Shown here: piece by piece, positions 11,168 through 20,494 of the stretch
Layout: each line of letters begins with the position of its first letter
How positions within the stretch are numbered: position 1 is the first letter of the stretch
Assembly: GCA_022708105.1 (NCBI GenBank)
Contig: JAKIZI010000008.1
Span: 1-63,466 of the forward strand
Length of the DNA stretch: 63,466 bases
Origin: Bacteroidota bacterium
Lineage (GTDB): Bacteria > Bacteroidota > Bacteroidia > Bacteroidales > WCHB1-69
Reading direction: 5' to 3'
Made by a program: the position numbers and the translations under genes
The notes under the pieces: model-generated
What the model was told of the DNA's origin: nothing
Seen by the model: only the letters and a program-made list of their open reading frames with translations
The model's database searches: none

Positions 11168-13030
11168 ATGATTCACTATCTCATAACCATTCTTAAACAC
11201 TATCTCTTTTGGTTTCTATTTTTTGTATTGGGGCGACTATTTTTTTTGTTGGCAAATATTTCCGGCCTAAGTGGAATTGCCCTTACAGAAATTCTGATGA
11301 CGTTCATACAACCTCTTCGTTTGGACTACTCGACCATTTCCTATATAATGGTTATTCCTTTCATCTTGATTACTATTAAATTAGCTGTAAATAAGAATTT
11401 TCCGGATATTATTCTTTCCATTTATTCCATAATACTTATCACTCTTTGTTCTATTATTATTTTCTCAGACATTGCAGTCTATAGTGAATGGTCAACAAAA
11501 ATCAATTACAAAGCACTCACCTATTTACAAAACCCTGACGAAGTAATCAAATCCGCAAGTACATTTCATACCGTTATGGTGATTACGGGTAGCATTTTAA
11601 TGGCAGCCGCAGCTATTTTTATTTATTTGCGATTTATCATAAAGCCGAAAGTCAAAACGATTCCTCGTTTTTATTTTCAAAGTATCGGACTTTTAATAGT
11701 AGGACTCTCCATTCAATTTGCGGGCATTCGGGGCGGCATTTCCCAAATTCCCATTTCACAAAGTGCTGCCTATTTTTCGAAAAATCAGACACTCAATGAT
11801 GCTGCAGTCAATCCGACATGGAATCTCATGCACAGCATTGTTAATTTCAGCTCTTTAAATCAAAAAAATCCTTTTGCACACCTAAAACAAAATACCGCTG
11901 AATCTCTTGTAGAAGAACTATTTACAATTGAAAAAGACACTACTATTCGGGTTTTAAAATCGCAAAACGTAAATATTGTATTGATTGTATTGGAAAGTTG
12001 GTCTGCTGATTTAATTGAAACAATTACCGGTGAAAAAGGAATTACTCCCTATTTTAACCAACTTGAAAAAGAAGGAATTTTATTCACTCGTCTCTATTCC
12101 AACGGTCATCGTTCCCAACAAGGATTATCTGCTCTTTTGAGCGGTTTTCCTCCGGTTCCGATCCACAATATTACCGATAATTTCGAAAAATATCAAAAAT
12201 TGAACAGCATCGTCCGAGACCTTAACGGGAAAGGATATAACTCCTCTTTTTACTTTGGAGGAGACTTGGTGTACGGGAATTTAAAAGCGTACATGATGGC
12301 CAATCAATTTGATAAAATTGTGGAAGAAAAGGACTTTCCATCTAATTTAGAGAGAGGAAAACTGTCCATTTTTGACGAGCATGTTCTAACCTATCATATT
12401 AAAGAGATGAATCAAGAAAAAGAACCATTCTTTAGCATGATATTCACAGGAAGCACACATTCTCCTTACGATGAACCCAAAATTGTATCCCAATTAGATT
12501 GGAAATGTGCAGAACTCCCCTACCTCAATTCGGCAAAATATACGGATTATTGCATTAAGAAGTATTTAGATATGGCAAAATTGCAGCCATGGTATGCCAA
12601 TACTCTTTTTATTCTTGTTGCAGACCATAGCCATCGGACTCACAAAGAGAGAGATTATCATAGTCCTGAATATCAACATATTCCAATGTTATGGTTTGGG
12701 GAAGTTCTCAAAGATGAATACCGTGGCACCACTGTAGATAAGTTGTGTTCTCAGGTGGATATTCCGTTGACCATATTAAAACAATTACAAATTTCTACAG
12801 ATGCGTACGAATGGAGTTTGGACATCTTCAACCCGAACACAGAAGAATTTGCGGCATTTGAAACTTCTTGGGGACTCAATTGGATTCGGAAAGAGCAGTT
12901 TTTGAGATATGACGGATTCCAGAATTATTTTTATCCCTCTTCTTTTGAAAACGATTCCATTAAAAATAGAGAACAGCTCTACGGGAAATCTTATTTACAA
13001 ATTCTTTACCAACAATATTTGGATTTCTAA
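11168..13030 (+). CDS. LTA synthase-family sulfatase-fold membrane phosphotransferase
   Basis: About five N-terminal membrane segments (residues ~1-190) precede a periplasmic alkaline-phosphatase/sulfatase-fold domain. Seen are the metal-ligand motif IVLESWSAD, the nucleophile segment GHRSQQGLSALLSG (Ser near 315), the HSPYDEP loop and VADHSHR near the C-terminal metal site. In Gram-positives this family polymerises lipoteichoic acid; in Bacteroidetes, which lack LTA, relatives are thought to transfer phospho-groups such as phosphoglycerol or phosphoethanolamine to envelope glycans or lipids. The 620-residue length is normal. It begins 6 bases after the yggS-like stop and converges on the dCMP deaminase gene. 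Confidence 0.85.
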   Translation: MIHYLITILKHYLFWFLFFVLGRLFFLLANISGLSGIALTEILMTFIQPLRLDYSTISYIMVIPFILITIKLAVNKNFPDIILSIYSIILITLCSIIIFSDIAVYSEWSTKINYKALTYLQNPDEVIKSASTFHTVMVITGSILMAAAAIFIYLRFIIKPKVKTIPRFYFQSIGLLIVGLSIQFAGIRGGISQIPISQSAAYFSKNQTLNDAAVNPTWNLMHSIVNFSSLNQKNPFAHLKQNTAESLVEELFTIEKDTTIRVLKSQNVNIVLIVLESWSADLIETITGEKGITPYFNQLEKEGILFTRLYSNGHRSQQGLSALLSGFPPVPIHNITDNFEKYQKLNSIVRDLNGKGYNSSFYFGGDLVYGNLKAYMMANQFDKIVEEKDFPSNLERGKLSIFDEHVLTYHIKEMNQEKEPFFSMIFTGSTHSPYDEPKIVSQLDWKCAELPYLNSAKYTDYCIKKYLDMAKLQPWYANTLFILVADHSHRTHKERDYHSPEYQHIPMLWFGEVLKDEYRGTTVDKLCSQVDIPLTILKQLQISTDAYEWSLDIFNPNTEEFAAFETSWGLNWIRKEQFLRYDGFQNYFYPSSFENDSIKNREQLYGKSYLQILYQQYLDF

Positions 13031-13061
13031 TTCGAATACAAAGTTGTTATAAATCAAGCAA

Positions 13062-13562
13062 CTATTGTTTTTCATATTGTTCAATCTCCTCAGAAAAAAA
13101 TGAGAGTTCTACTCCCGCGGTTTTAAACATCTCTTCTGATTCTACTCCGTCGTGGTATTTTTTTTCACACACTACTCTTTTAATACCACAATTAATAATC
13201 AACATGGCACAAATACGACACGGAGTCATTCTACAATATAACGTACTATCATTCAATGAAATTCCGAGTTTTGCCGCCTGACAAATAGCGTTTTGCTCCG
13301 CATGCACCGTACGCACACAATGTTGGGTTACTGATCCGTCTTCATGTACCATTCGTTTCAATTGATGGCCCACTTCATCGCAATGAGGCAATCCTTTGGG
13401 AGAGCCCACATAGCCGGTAACCAATATTTGCCGATCCCGCACAATGACACAACCACTTCTTCCCCGGTCGCACGTTGCCCGTCCGCTTACGGTATTAGCA
13501 ATTTCCATAAAATACTCGTCCCATGACGGGCGCTGATATAAACTATTTTGGGGTGTTTTCAT
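13062..13562 (-). CDS. dCMP deaminase family protein (ComEB-like)
   Basis: Zinc deaminase converting dCMP to dUMP for thymidylate synthesis. Of 166 residues, the catalytic signature HAE (87-89, in TVHAEQNAICQAA) and the second zinc motif PCRICAM (C115, C118) are both present, as is the N-terminal RPSWDEYFMEIA seen in dCMP deaminases. Additional cysteines and histidines at C61 and H81-C82 match the second structural zinc of this group. Its start overlaps the end of the upstream GNAT gene by 20 bases on the same strand, so the two are translated from one message. Confidence 0.93.
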   Translation of the reverse strand: MKTPQNSLYQRPSWDEYFMEIANTVSGRATCDRGRSGCVIVRDRQILVTGYVGSPKGLPHCDEVGHQLKRMVHEDGSVTQHCVRTVHAEQNAICQAAKLGISLNDSTLYCRMTPCRICAMLIINCGIKRVVCEKKYHDGVESEEMFKTAGVELSFFSEEIEQYEKQ

Positions 13563-13992
13563 CTTCCTCTTGTAATTTCATGTTTATACTGTAATAATTG
13601 AGTTCTGTCCGTTCCTGCCATCCGCATGCACGCCAGAATTCATTTCCGACATGATTATCTTTTAAAACCAAAAGTCCGTTTTTACGAATTCCAGCTTGTT
13701 GAATTGCTCCATAAACTGCATTTAGCAATTCTTTTCCAATTCCTTTTCTTCTATACTCAGGTTTGACCGTGGCATGATAAATGTAAGCTCGCCGTCCATC
13801 CATGCCACATAAAATCGCCCCAATAATTTGTCCGTTTTCCTCCGCAACAAAATTAGAAGTTGGATTATGAAGTATAAATTTGGTAATTCCTTCCTTAGAA
13901 TCATCGTAATTACGAAGGCACATTCCTTCTGTAACTGTCCATAAATTATAGACCTCATCATAATCTTCGGGGCACATGAGTCTGATTTTCAT
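13543..13992 (-). CDS. GNAT-family N-acetyltransferase
   Basis: Acetyl-CoA-dependent acetyltransferase of unknown substrate. The start is placed at the ATG giving MKIRLMCPEDYDEVYNLW, the usual N-terminus of the family; a longer reading adds ten poorly conserved residues. The 149-residue protein has the acetyl-CoA loop RRKGIGKELL followed by the helix NAVYGAIQQAG, and a typical C-terminal half (NEFWRACGWQERTELNYYSINM). A promoter element lies at 14020-14027. The overlap with the downstream dCMP deaminase gene marks a two-gene operon. Confidence 0.87.
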   Translation of the reverse strand: MKIRLMCPEDYDEVYNLWTVTEGMCLRNYDDSKEGITKFILHNPTSNFVAEENGQIIGAILCGMDGRRAYIYHATVKPEYRRKGIGKELLNAVYGAIQQAGIRKNGLLVLKDNHVGNEFWRACGWQERTELNYYSINMKLQEEDENTPK

Positions 13993-14019
13993 TTTCTTAT
14001 AATTCTTAATTAAAGAGCA

Positions 14020-14027
14020 CAAAATTA
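14020..14027 (-). promoter_or_regulatory. -7 promoter element (TAATTTTG) of the GNAT-dCMP deaminase operon
   Basis: Leftward TAnnTTTG match 27 bases upstream of the chosen GNAT start, which supports that start over the longer reading beginning at 14022. Confidence 0.6.
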
Positions 14028-14163
14028 CATTTTTTCATGAATAGAACAAGTAAAAAAACAATAAAAAAATCACTCTGATTAAGGGAATAAATTGTATGAT
14101 TTTTTTAACAATCGTATTGTTATAATTTTTCAGAAAGCAACAAAAAAACGGGGAAAAAAAATG

Positions 14164-14171
14164 TAATTTTG
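14164..14171 (+). promoter_or_regulatory. -7 promoter element (TAATTTTG) of ddl
   Basis: Rightward TAnnTTTG match 24 bases before the ddl ATG, divergent from the GNAT promoter 140 bases away. Confidence 0.65.
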
Positions 14172-14195
14172 TCGGAATGATAAATAAATAATGTT

Positions 14196-15173
14196 ATGAA
14201 AAAAGTAGCTATTTTAGCCGGAGGTAATTCAGGGGAATATGAAATTTCGCTCAAAACGGCTCAGAATATATTCAATATTTTGGATAAAAATCTCTTCATT
14301 CCATATTTTATTCATATTAAAGGGCTTGAATGGACATACACCGATTCTAACGGAAAGATTTACCCCATTGACAAAAATGATTTTTCATTAACCATAGATC
14401 ATAAAAAAACAAAATTTGATGTCGTATTTATTGCCATACATGGGACTCCGGGAGAAGATGGGAAAATTCAGGGGTATTTCGACATGCTTCAGATTCCGTA
14501 TACGGGATGCGATCTTTTCTCTTCAGCCTTAACGTTCAATAAATATTTTTGTAATCTGACAGTTGCTCATTTTGGGGTTCCTGTTTCACCTTCATTGCAT
14601 TTTTACAAAAATGACATCATTGATTCTAAGCAAATAATTTCCGTCTGCGAATTGCCCTGTTTTGTTAAGCCGTGCAATTCAGGTTCCAGTGTCGGAGTAA
14701 CAAAAGTGCATAACGAAAAAGAATTACAAGAAGCAATTAAAGAAGCTTTTCGACATGACAATCAGATCATGATTGAAAGATTCATTCCCGGAAGAGAAGT
14801 AACCTGCGGGATGACGCGAATCAACGGCTCCATTCAAAAATTGGCCATCACTGAAATTATCAGTAAAAATGAATTTTATGATTTTGAATCCAAATATACC
14901 GATCATCTTCATGATATGAAAACTCCTGCCGAAATTGGAGAAGAATGCAGCAACGCCATTTTTGACTATTCCGAAACCATATACCACCGATTAGGATGCA
15001 AAGGGGTTGTTAGAATGGACTATATTGTTACTCCTGAAGGGAAGCCAATATTTCTTGAAATAAATACAATACCGGGACAAACATCGATGAGTATTATTCC
15101 TCATCAAATTCAATTTTTAGGTATGGATATCAAAGACCTATACACCAACCTTATTCTTGAAGCTTTATCTTAA
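14196..15173 (+). CDS. ddl: D-alanine--D-alanine ligase
   Basis: ATP-grasp enzyme that makes the D-Ala-D-Ala dipeptide for peptidoglycan. The 325 residues include the N-terminal VAILAGGNSGEYEISL, the HGTPGEDGKIQGYFDMLQIP segment, YTGCD, the ATP-binding FVKPCNSGSSVGVTKV, the IMIERFIPGREVTCGM loop and the catalytic LEINTIPGQTSMSIIP. Length and order are normal for Bacteroidetes Ddl. The downstream glucosaminidase starts 11 bases after its stop codon, so two wall genes share one transcript. Confidence 0.96.
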   Translation: MKKVAILAGGNSGEYEISLKTAQNIFNILDKNLFIPYFIHIKGLEWTYTDSNGKIYPIDKNDFSLTIDHKKTKFDVVFIAIHGTPGEDGKIQGYFDMLQIPYTGCDLFSSALTFNKYFCNLTVAHFGVPVSPSLHFYKNDIIDSKQIISVCELPCFVKPCNSGSSVGVTKVHNEKELQEAIKEAFRHDNQIMIERFIPGREVTCGMTRINGSIQKLAITEIISKNEFYDFESKYTDHLHDMKTPAEIGEECSNAIFDYSETIYHRLGCKGVVRMDYIVTPEGKPIFLEINTIPGQTSMSIIPHQIQFLGMDIKDLYTNLILEALS

Positions 15174-15184
15174 AAGTGTACATT

Positions 15185-16258
15185 ATGACTATCAAAAACA
15201 AACTATTTATTTTTAAAATATTCTTAATCAATATTTTTATCAGTTTATCATTCTTTAGCTTTGGGCAATATACAGAAGCCGATATTTACACTTATATTGA
15301 CAAGTATAAAGAAATTGCCTTGAAGAAAATGCACGAATACAAAATTCCTGCTAGTATTACTTTGGCTCAAGGAATATTTGAAAGTGCTTGTGGAACAAGC
15401 AAATTGGCGACCATGGGTAAAAATCACTTCGGTATCAAGTGTCACACCAATTGGACTGGAGATACGATTCGGATAGATGATGATGAGTTACAAGAATGTT
15501 TTAGAAAATATGAACAAGTTGAAGATTCATACAATGACCATTCTTTATTTCTAACATCAAGACCAAGATATAAAGATTTGTTCACTTTAGATATTATGGA
15601 TTACAAAGCTTGGGCAGTCGGCTTAAAAGCAGCAGGTTACGCAACTAATCCGGAGTATGCCAACAAATTAATCGGTCTGATTGAACGATTTAATATTCAC
15701 CGATTAGACTCTCTGTATTTGCGAAATAGCAATCCAATTCAGACAATCAGCAAAGAAGATAGCGTACAAATTGCCCATAAAACGACAACTCGTCCAAATA
15801 CTAAAACACAAGAAGAAGCGCCCAAACCAATATTAAAATCCCAAAAAGAACCTGATATTCCTGCAACGGCTACTATTTTCACAGCATCTCCGGACAATTT
15901 TCCTTTGGGAGAATGTCCTTGGACTGAATTGCCCGTATATGAAAACAACAAGACTCAATTTATTATTGCGCGTGAAGGAGACACCTATAAAAGTATCGGA
16001 AAAGCCGTACAGCGTTCGGAAAAAGAGTTGCGTAAGTTTAACGACACTGCTCCCGGAACTGAACCGAAAAAGAATCAAGTTGTCTATATTGAACCTAAAA
16101 GCAAAAAATATCAAGAGGTTCACATCGTCAATAAAGGGGAAACTCTTCGTTATATTGCCCAAAAATATGCCGTGCAACTTCATTGTATCTTTATGTACAA
16201 TAACCTCAATGAAAAATCCGTCATTCAGCCCGGAGACAGAATTAAATTGTCCTATTAG
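15185..16258 (+). CDS. Exported glucosaminidase with C-terminal LysM repeats
   Basis: Peptidoglycan hydrolase cleaving after N-acetylglucosamine. The ATG at 15185 gives a clear signal peptide (MTIKNKLFIFKIFLINIFIS, ending near SFGQ); a GTG at 15176 is possible but adds nothing. The GH73-like glucosaminidase domain covers ~30-185 with ITLAQGIFESACGTSKLA (catalytic Glu), KNHFGIKC, YNDHSLFL and AGYATNPEYANKLI. A Pro/Lys/Thr-rich linker follows. Two LysM-like peptidoglycan-binding repeats end the protein: FIIAREGDTYKSIGKAVQRS and EVHIVNKGETLRYIAQKYAV. It follows ddl by 11 bases. Confidence 0.93.
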   Translation: MTIKNKLFIFKIFLINIFISLSFFSFGQYTEADIYTYIDKYKEIALKKMHEYKIPASITLAQGIFESACGTSKLATMGKNHFGIKCHTNWTGDTIRIDDDELQECFRKYEQVEDSYNDHSLFLTSRPRYKDLFTLDIMDYKAWAVGLKAAGYATNPEYANKLIGLIERFNIHRLDSLYLRNSNPIQTISKEDSVQIAHKTTTRPNTKTQEEAPKPILKSQKEPDIPATATIFTASPDNFPLGECPWTELPVYENNKTQFIIAREGDTYKSIGKAVQRSEKELRKFNDTAPGTEPKKNQVVYIEPKSKKYQEVHIVNKGETLRYIAQKYAVQLHCIFMYNNLNEKSVIQPGDRIKLSY

Positions 16259-16333
16259 ACTTTATATTTCTATTTGTGAACTTCCCCACGAAACAAATCA
16301 CTCATAAAGTTTCGTTAATTGAAAAATTTGATG

Positions 16334-16341
16334 TAATTTTG
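16334..16341 (+). promoter_or_regulatory. -7 promoter element (TAATTTTG) of prfA
   Basis: TAnnTTTG match 25 bases before the ATG. An AGGAGA run 5 bases ahead of the ATG is one of the few Shine-Dalgarno-like sites in the window. Confidence 0.65.
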
Positions 16342-16366
16342 CAACCTCAAAAAAACAGGAGAACAG

Positions 16367-17446
16367 ATGAACGATTTATTGGATAAACTGGAAGTTATAC
16401 ATCAGCGGTGGATTGAAATCGGCGAGGAAATTATCCAACCGGACATCATGTCCGACATGAAACGTTATATAAAATTAACAAAGGATTATAAAGACTTACA
16501 GCCCATTATAGATGCCTATAAGCAATATAAAAATGTATTGGACAATATCCTCAATACTAAAGACCTTTTGCTTACCGAAAAAGATGAAGATTTTCGTGAA
16601 ATGGCTAAGGTGGAGTTAGATAATTTCATTACCGAAAGAGATCAATTAGAAGAGGATATTCGTTTGTTACTTCTCCCATCCGACCCGCAAGACGGGAAGA
16701 ATGCACAAATTGAAATCAGAGCCGGGACCGGTGGAGACGAAGCCAGTATCTTTGCAGGAGACCTGTTCCGAATGTACCAACATTTTTGCGATAAGAAGAA
16801 TTGGAAGATTGAAGTAATATCCATGACGGAAGGTACTGTGGGCGGATATAAAGAAATTGTCTTTAATATTCATGGAGAAGGCGTTTACGGACTTATGAAA
16901 TATGAATCAGGGGTTCATCGTGTCCAAAGAGTTCCTCAAACCGAAGCCCAGGGGCGAGTTCATACCTCTGCCGCTTCAGTAGTCGTGCTCCCTGAAGCTG
17001 ATGAGTTTGATGTAGAGTTAAAACAAAGCGACATTCGTAAAGACACCTATTGTTCCTCAGGACCGGGAGGGCAATCTGTAAATACAACATACTCCGCTGT
17101 TCGTCTTACCCATATTCCTACAGGAATTGTAGTAGCCATCCAAGACGAAAAATCGCAATTAAAAAACTTGGATAAAGCAATGAGTGTTTTGCGAAATCGT
17201 ATTTTTGAAATGGAATATCAAAAATATCTTGATGAAGTGGCCTCAAAAAGAAAAACGATGGTTTCGACCGGAGACCGTTCCGCAAAAATTAGAACATATA
17301 ATTATCCCCAAAATCGGGTTACCGATCATCGGATCAACTTAACTATGTACAACTTGATTGGATTTATGGACGGAGATATTGAAGATACTATTGAAGCACT
17401 GCAAGTTGCCGAAAATGCAGAACGCCTGAAAGCCGCTGTCGTGTAA
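16367..17446 (+). CDS. prfA: Peptide chain release factor 1
   Basis: Terminates translation at UAA and UAG. The 359-residue protein has the catalytic GGQ loop in [20 protein letters not shown] (near 233-235) and the RF1-type codon-reading PxT motif as PQT in [15 protein letters not shown] (near 190-192). The RF2-type SPF is absent, which separates it from RF2. The reading frame runs without a programmed frameshift, as expected of RF1. [16 protein letters not shown] and [18 protein letters not shown] are further family marks. Two exported-protein genes follow 60 bases downstream. Confidence 0.97.
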   Translation: MNDLLDKLEVIHQRWIEIGEEIIQPDIMSDMKRYIKLTKDYKDLQPIIDAYKQYKNVLDNILNTKDLLLTEKDEDFREMAKVELDNFITERDQLEEDIRLLLLPSDPQDGKNAQIEIRAGTGGDEASIFAGDLFRMYQHFCDKKNWKIEVISMTEGTVGGYKEIVFNIHGEGVYGLMKYESGVHRVQRVPQTEAQGRVHTSAASVVVLPEADEFDVELKQSDIRKDTYCSSGPGGQSVNTTYSAVRLTHIPTGIVVAIQDEKSQLKNLDKAMSVLRNRIFEMEYQKYLDEVASKRKTMVSTGDRSAKIRTYNYPQNRVTDHRINLTMYNLIGFMDGDIEDTIEALQVAENAERLKAAVV

Positions 17447-17506
17447 ATTTTCTAACTGCACTGATACTACTTTTTTTCTTATTCCGTTTATTATATAAAG
17501 CTTATT

Positions 17507-18298
17507 ATGGGAAAAAAAGGATTTTTTTTATTATTTTTTTTATCCATTATCCTGAATGGATTCAGCCAAGAAGATTCCATTGGAATTTATAAAGAAATCC
17601 CTAAAGTAAAAGGGGAACAAATTGCCCTCGATAATCGCGGATTTATTTATATAATTTCAGAAAATTCTCTTTACAAGTATTCAAGTGAAGGGGAATTTTT
17701 ATTTTCATACCAAAATGCTTTTTTAGGGACTATTAGTGATATAGACTTATCTTCACCGATGAAAATCATGCTTTTCTATCAAGAATCAGGAAAAATAATC
17801 TTTCTTGACGACCATTTGTCCCCAATTATAGAAGAATTGGATTTCGCAAGCAAACAGTACCATTCTGTTCTTCTTGCAGCTTACTCAACCTCTAATCATA
17901 TCTGGATTTATAATGAAATAGAAAGAAATTTGATTAAACTTGACTTCTATTTGAATGAACAATCCAAAACACATCACTCGATTCCTGATTTCAATCCCAT
18001 TCAACTATTGGTACTGTCCGAAAAAACTATTGTGATGAATAATCCCGAAACGGGAATTCTTTTTTTCGATTCCTTCGGAACGTACATTAAAACCATTGGA
18101 ATTCGTACATCACAAAAAATTCAAATGGACAATCAATTCATTTACTATCTTAAAGACAATAATTTACATCGTTATGACTATAAAAGAATGGACGAAACCA
18201 TAATTTCGCTTGGAATAGAAAACTTAAAACAAGTAATTGTTTATAAAGATCGGTTCATCCTTTTAACCCGTGAAGGTAAGGTTTTAATTGCACAATAA
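17507..18298 (+). CDS. Exported propeller-like protein of unknown function
   Basis: A 263-residue protein with a signal peptide (MGKKGFFLLFFLSIILNGFS, cut near SQ). The mature part consists of short beta-strand repeats of the kind found in NHL/6-bladed propellers, for example EQIALDNRGFIYIISENSLY, SGKIIFLDDHLSP, GILFFDSFGTYIKTIG and KDRFILLTREGKVLIAQ at the C-terminus. No catalytic motif is seen. It ends 13 bases before a TonB-dependent receptor gene and is presumably co-transcribed and functionally paired with it, perhaps as a periplasmic or surface accessory. The substrate is unknown. Confidence 0.7.
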   Translation: MGKKGFFLLFFLSIILNGFSQEDSIGIYKEIPKVKGEQIALDNRGFIYIISENSLYKYSSEGEFLFSYQNAFLGTISDIDLSSPMKIMLFYQESGKIIFLDDHLSPIIEELDFASKQYHSVLLAAYSTSNHIWIYNEIERNLIKLDFYLNEQSKTHHSIPDFNPIQLLVLSEKTIVMNNPETGILFFDSFGTYIKTIGIRTSQKIQMDNQFIYYLKDNNLHRYDYKRMDETIISLGIENLKQVIVYKDRFILLTREGKVLIAQ

Positions 18299-18311
18299 TC
18301 TAAACTAATGA

Positions 18312-20345
18312 ATGGTGAAGTCTACTTATTCAAAACAGATTCTTCCTCTCTTTTTTGTACTATTCGGGCTTCCGGTACTTTTGTTTTCACAAACAGATAC
18401 CCTCAAACAACAATTAAAAGAAGTTGAAGTTTCTGCTTCACCTGCAAATCCTGAAATCGGCACAGCAACCCCGGTCCAAACGCTCCATCTACAACAACTG
18501 CAATCACTGCCTGCCATTCAAGTCTCAGATGCTTTAAAATTTTTCTCCGGCGTAGTCATTCGTGATTATGGTGGTGTCGGGGGACTTAAAACAATTTCCG
18601 TGAGAGGCTTCGGCTCCCAACATACTGCTGTTGCCTACGAAGGAATTACGCTATCCAATTCCCAAACCGGACAAATTGATCTCGGAAGAATCAGTCTTGA
18701 AAATGTTGAAACGCTATCCCTGATTCAAGCACAGCAAGAAGATTTATTGGTGCCTGCACGCCAATTTGCCGCCGCAAACCTTATTGATATTCAAAATTCA
18801 ATTCCACAGTTCAAAAATAATCAAAGGACATCCGTGAATTTTAATTTTACCGCCGGTTCTTACTACCTTTTTAACCCATACCTAAAAATAAGCAATTTGC
18901 TTAAATCCAAAAAACATCCACACGACTCCGAAGTAATCACTTTTATTCGAGCTAATTATATACAAAGCCGGGGCAACTATCCCTTTAAAATGAACTTCGG
19001 GAATGCCGGCGACAGCGTCTCTACAGAACGAAGAAAAAATTCAGACATACAAGCACTAAGTGCCGAAATGGGATTATACACCTCTTTCAAGGACAGTTCA
19101 TTGCTTACTCTATTATTTTCTTATTATGACTCTGAACGAGGTTTGCCGGGAGCGACAATTCTCTACAATCTTAATTCCAAAGAACGTCTTTGGGATAAAG
19201 CCATATACGGACAAGCTAAGTTTCAAAAAGTATTCTCTAAAAAATTCACCTATCGTTCCTCTGCCAAATTTGATTACGGGTATACACGCTACCTTGACCC
19301 GGACTATCTCAACGAAGAACATTATCTGAATAACATATACATTCAAAGAGAATATTACCTGTCTAATGCACTTCGCTATCAATACCGCAAATTTAAAGTT
19401 GCACTATCCAATGACCTCGCTTACCAAAACATGAGTGCCAACTTACCTGACTTTCCTAATCCGGGAAGATTAAGTATACTCACTGTCCTTGCAGGGCAAT
19501 ACAACCACAAACATTTGAATATCACAGGACATCTGCTCCATTCGCTCTATCTTCAACACAGTAATGCGCAAACAGCCAAAAATGTAAACCGACTCTCTCC
19601 CGCCCTCTCCTTCTCTTTGCGCCCCATCCTGTCCGAACAGTTTTACCTGAGATTGTTCTACAAACATATTTTCCGAATGCCCACCTTTAACGATTTATAT
19701 TATCGGGAAGCCGGAAATACAGCACTTAATCCCGAAAGAACCAATCAATACAACTTTGGGATGAGCTATGGACGCTATTTTTCATCGGCTCATTTTTCTC
19801 TCAACATCACTTCCGATGTTTATCATAACCAAGTGAGAGACAAAATTGTGCCCATTCCCAATAAAAATCTATTTATATGGACGATGCTTAATTATGGAAA
19901 AGTGAATATTTGGGGCGTTGATGCCAATGTTAATCTATTTTGGCAACCCTGTTCATTTCTTCAGCTACAACTTCTCGGGAATTATTCATTCCAATCTGCT
20001 CAAGACATGACTGATCCTGATTCAAAAACATACAAACATCAAATTCCCTATACCCCAAAACATTCAGGAGCATTTCACCTCACCTTGACTATATATCGTT
20101 TTACGCTAAGCGGAGATTTGATTATGGCCGGAGAACGTTATGCCCTCCAACAAAATACAGATGAAAACAGATTGCCCCCATACCTTGACGGCAGCATCGG
20201 GTTAGGTTATTCTTTCAATTCCAACAACATCCCAATCTCACTCAAAATGGAAGTCTTAAATATCGCCGATTTGCATTATGAAATCATTAAAAATTATCCA
20301 ATGCAAGGACGTAGTGTGCGACTAAAACTTAAAATTGCTTTATAA
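18312..20345 (+). CDS. TonB-dependent outer-membrane receptor (BtuB-like size)
   Basis: A 677-residue outer-membrane beta-barrel that imports a substrate using TonB energy. A signal peptide (~1-27) ends near LLFSQTD. The plug domain runs ~33-150: LKQQLKEVEVSASPANPEIG is TonB-box-like, then LPAIQVSDALKFFSGVVIRD and ISVRGFGSQHTAVAYEGI. The barrel contains the family segment IFRMPTFNDLYYREAGNTAL, GNTALNPERTNQYNFG and a C-terminal strand (MQGRSVRLKLKIAL). No CarboxypepD_reg domain and no SusD partner are present, so this is a simple receptor for a small ligand such as a metal chelate or cofactor. No riboswitch was recognised upstream. It is translationally close (13 bases) to the propeller-like gene. 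Confidence 0.87.
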   Translation: MVKSTYSKQILPLFFVLFGLPVLLFSQTDTLKQQLKEVEVSASPANPEIGTATPVQTLHLQQLQSLPAIQVSDALKFFSGVVIRDYGGVGGLKTISVRGFGSQHTAVAYEGITLSNSQTGQIDLGRISLENVETLSLIQAQQEDLLVPARQFAAANLIDIQNSIPQFKNNQRTSVNFNFTAGSYYLFNPYLKISNLLKSKKHPHDSEVITFIRANYIQSRGNYPFKMNFGNAGDSVSTERRKNSDIQALSAEMGLYTSFKDSSLLTLLFSYYDSERGLPGATILYNLNSKERLWDKAIYGQAKFQKVFSKKFTYRSSAKFDYGYTRYLDPDYLNEEHYLNNIYIQREYYLSNALRYQYRKFKVALSNDLAYQNMSANLPDFPNPGRLSILTVLAGQYNHKHLNITGHLLHSLYLQHSNAQTAKNVNRLSPALSFSLRPILSEQFYLRLFYKHIFRMPTFNDLYYREAGNTALNPERTNQYNFGMSYGRYFSSAHFSLNITSDVYHNQVRDKIVPIPNKNLFIWTMLNYGKVNIWGVDANVNLFWQPCSFLQLQLLGNYSFQSAQDMTDPDSKTYKHQIPYTPKHSGAFHLTLTIYRFTLSGDLIMAGERYALQQNTDENRLPPYLDGSIGLGYSFNSNNIPISLKMEVLNIADLHYEIIKNYPMQGRSVRLKLKIAL

Positions 20346-20428
20346 TAATAAACTAACTTTTTCATAATAAAGCAGTTCCATTATTTTATTTTTTGAAAAA
20401 AAATTTTTATTTAAATTGAAATTTTAAT

Positions 20429-20436
20429 TAAATTTG
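20429..20436 (+). promoter_or_regulatory. -7 promoter element (TAAATTTG) of the FISUMP gene
   Basis: TAnnTTTG match 58 bases before the ATG at 20495. Confidence 0.55.
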
Positions 20437-20494
20437 CCTGATTTTTTCAAATAAAAAGAATTATCTGTTTATTTATAATAATATAAATCAATTT

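Noticed and set aside
13042..13063. AGTTG/CAACT inverted repeat between converging genes as a shared terminator
   Set aside because: The stem is only 5 bp and overlaps a stop codon; no convincing T run on either side.
15839..16190. Antisense open frames inside the glucosaminidase gene and similar shadows elsewhere
   Set aside because: They lie opposite strongly supported genes and show no independent family motifs.
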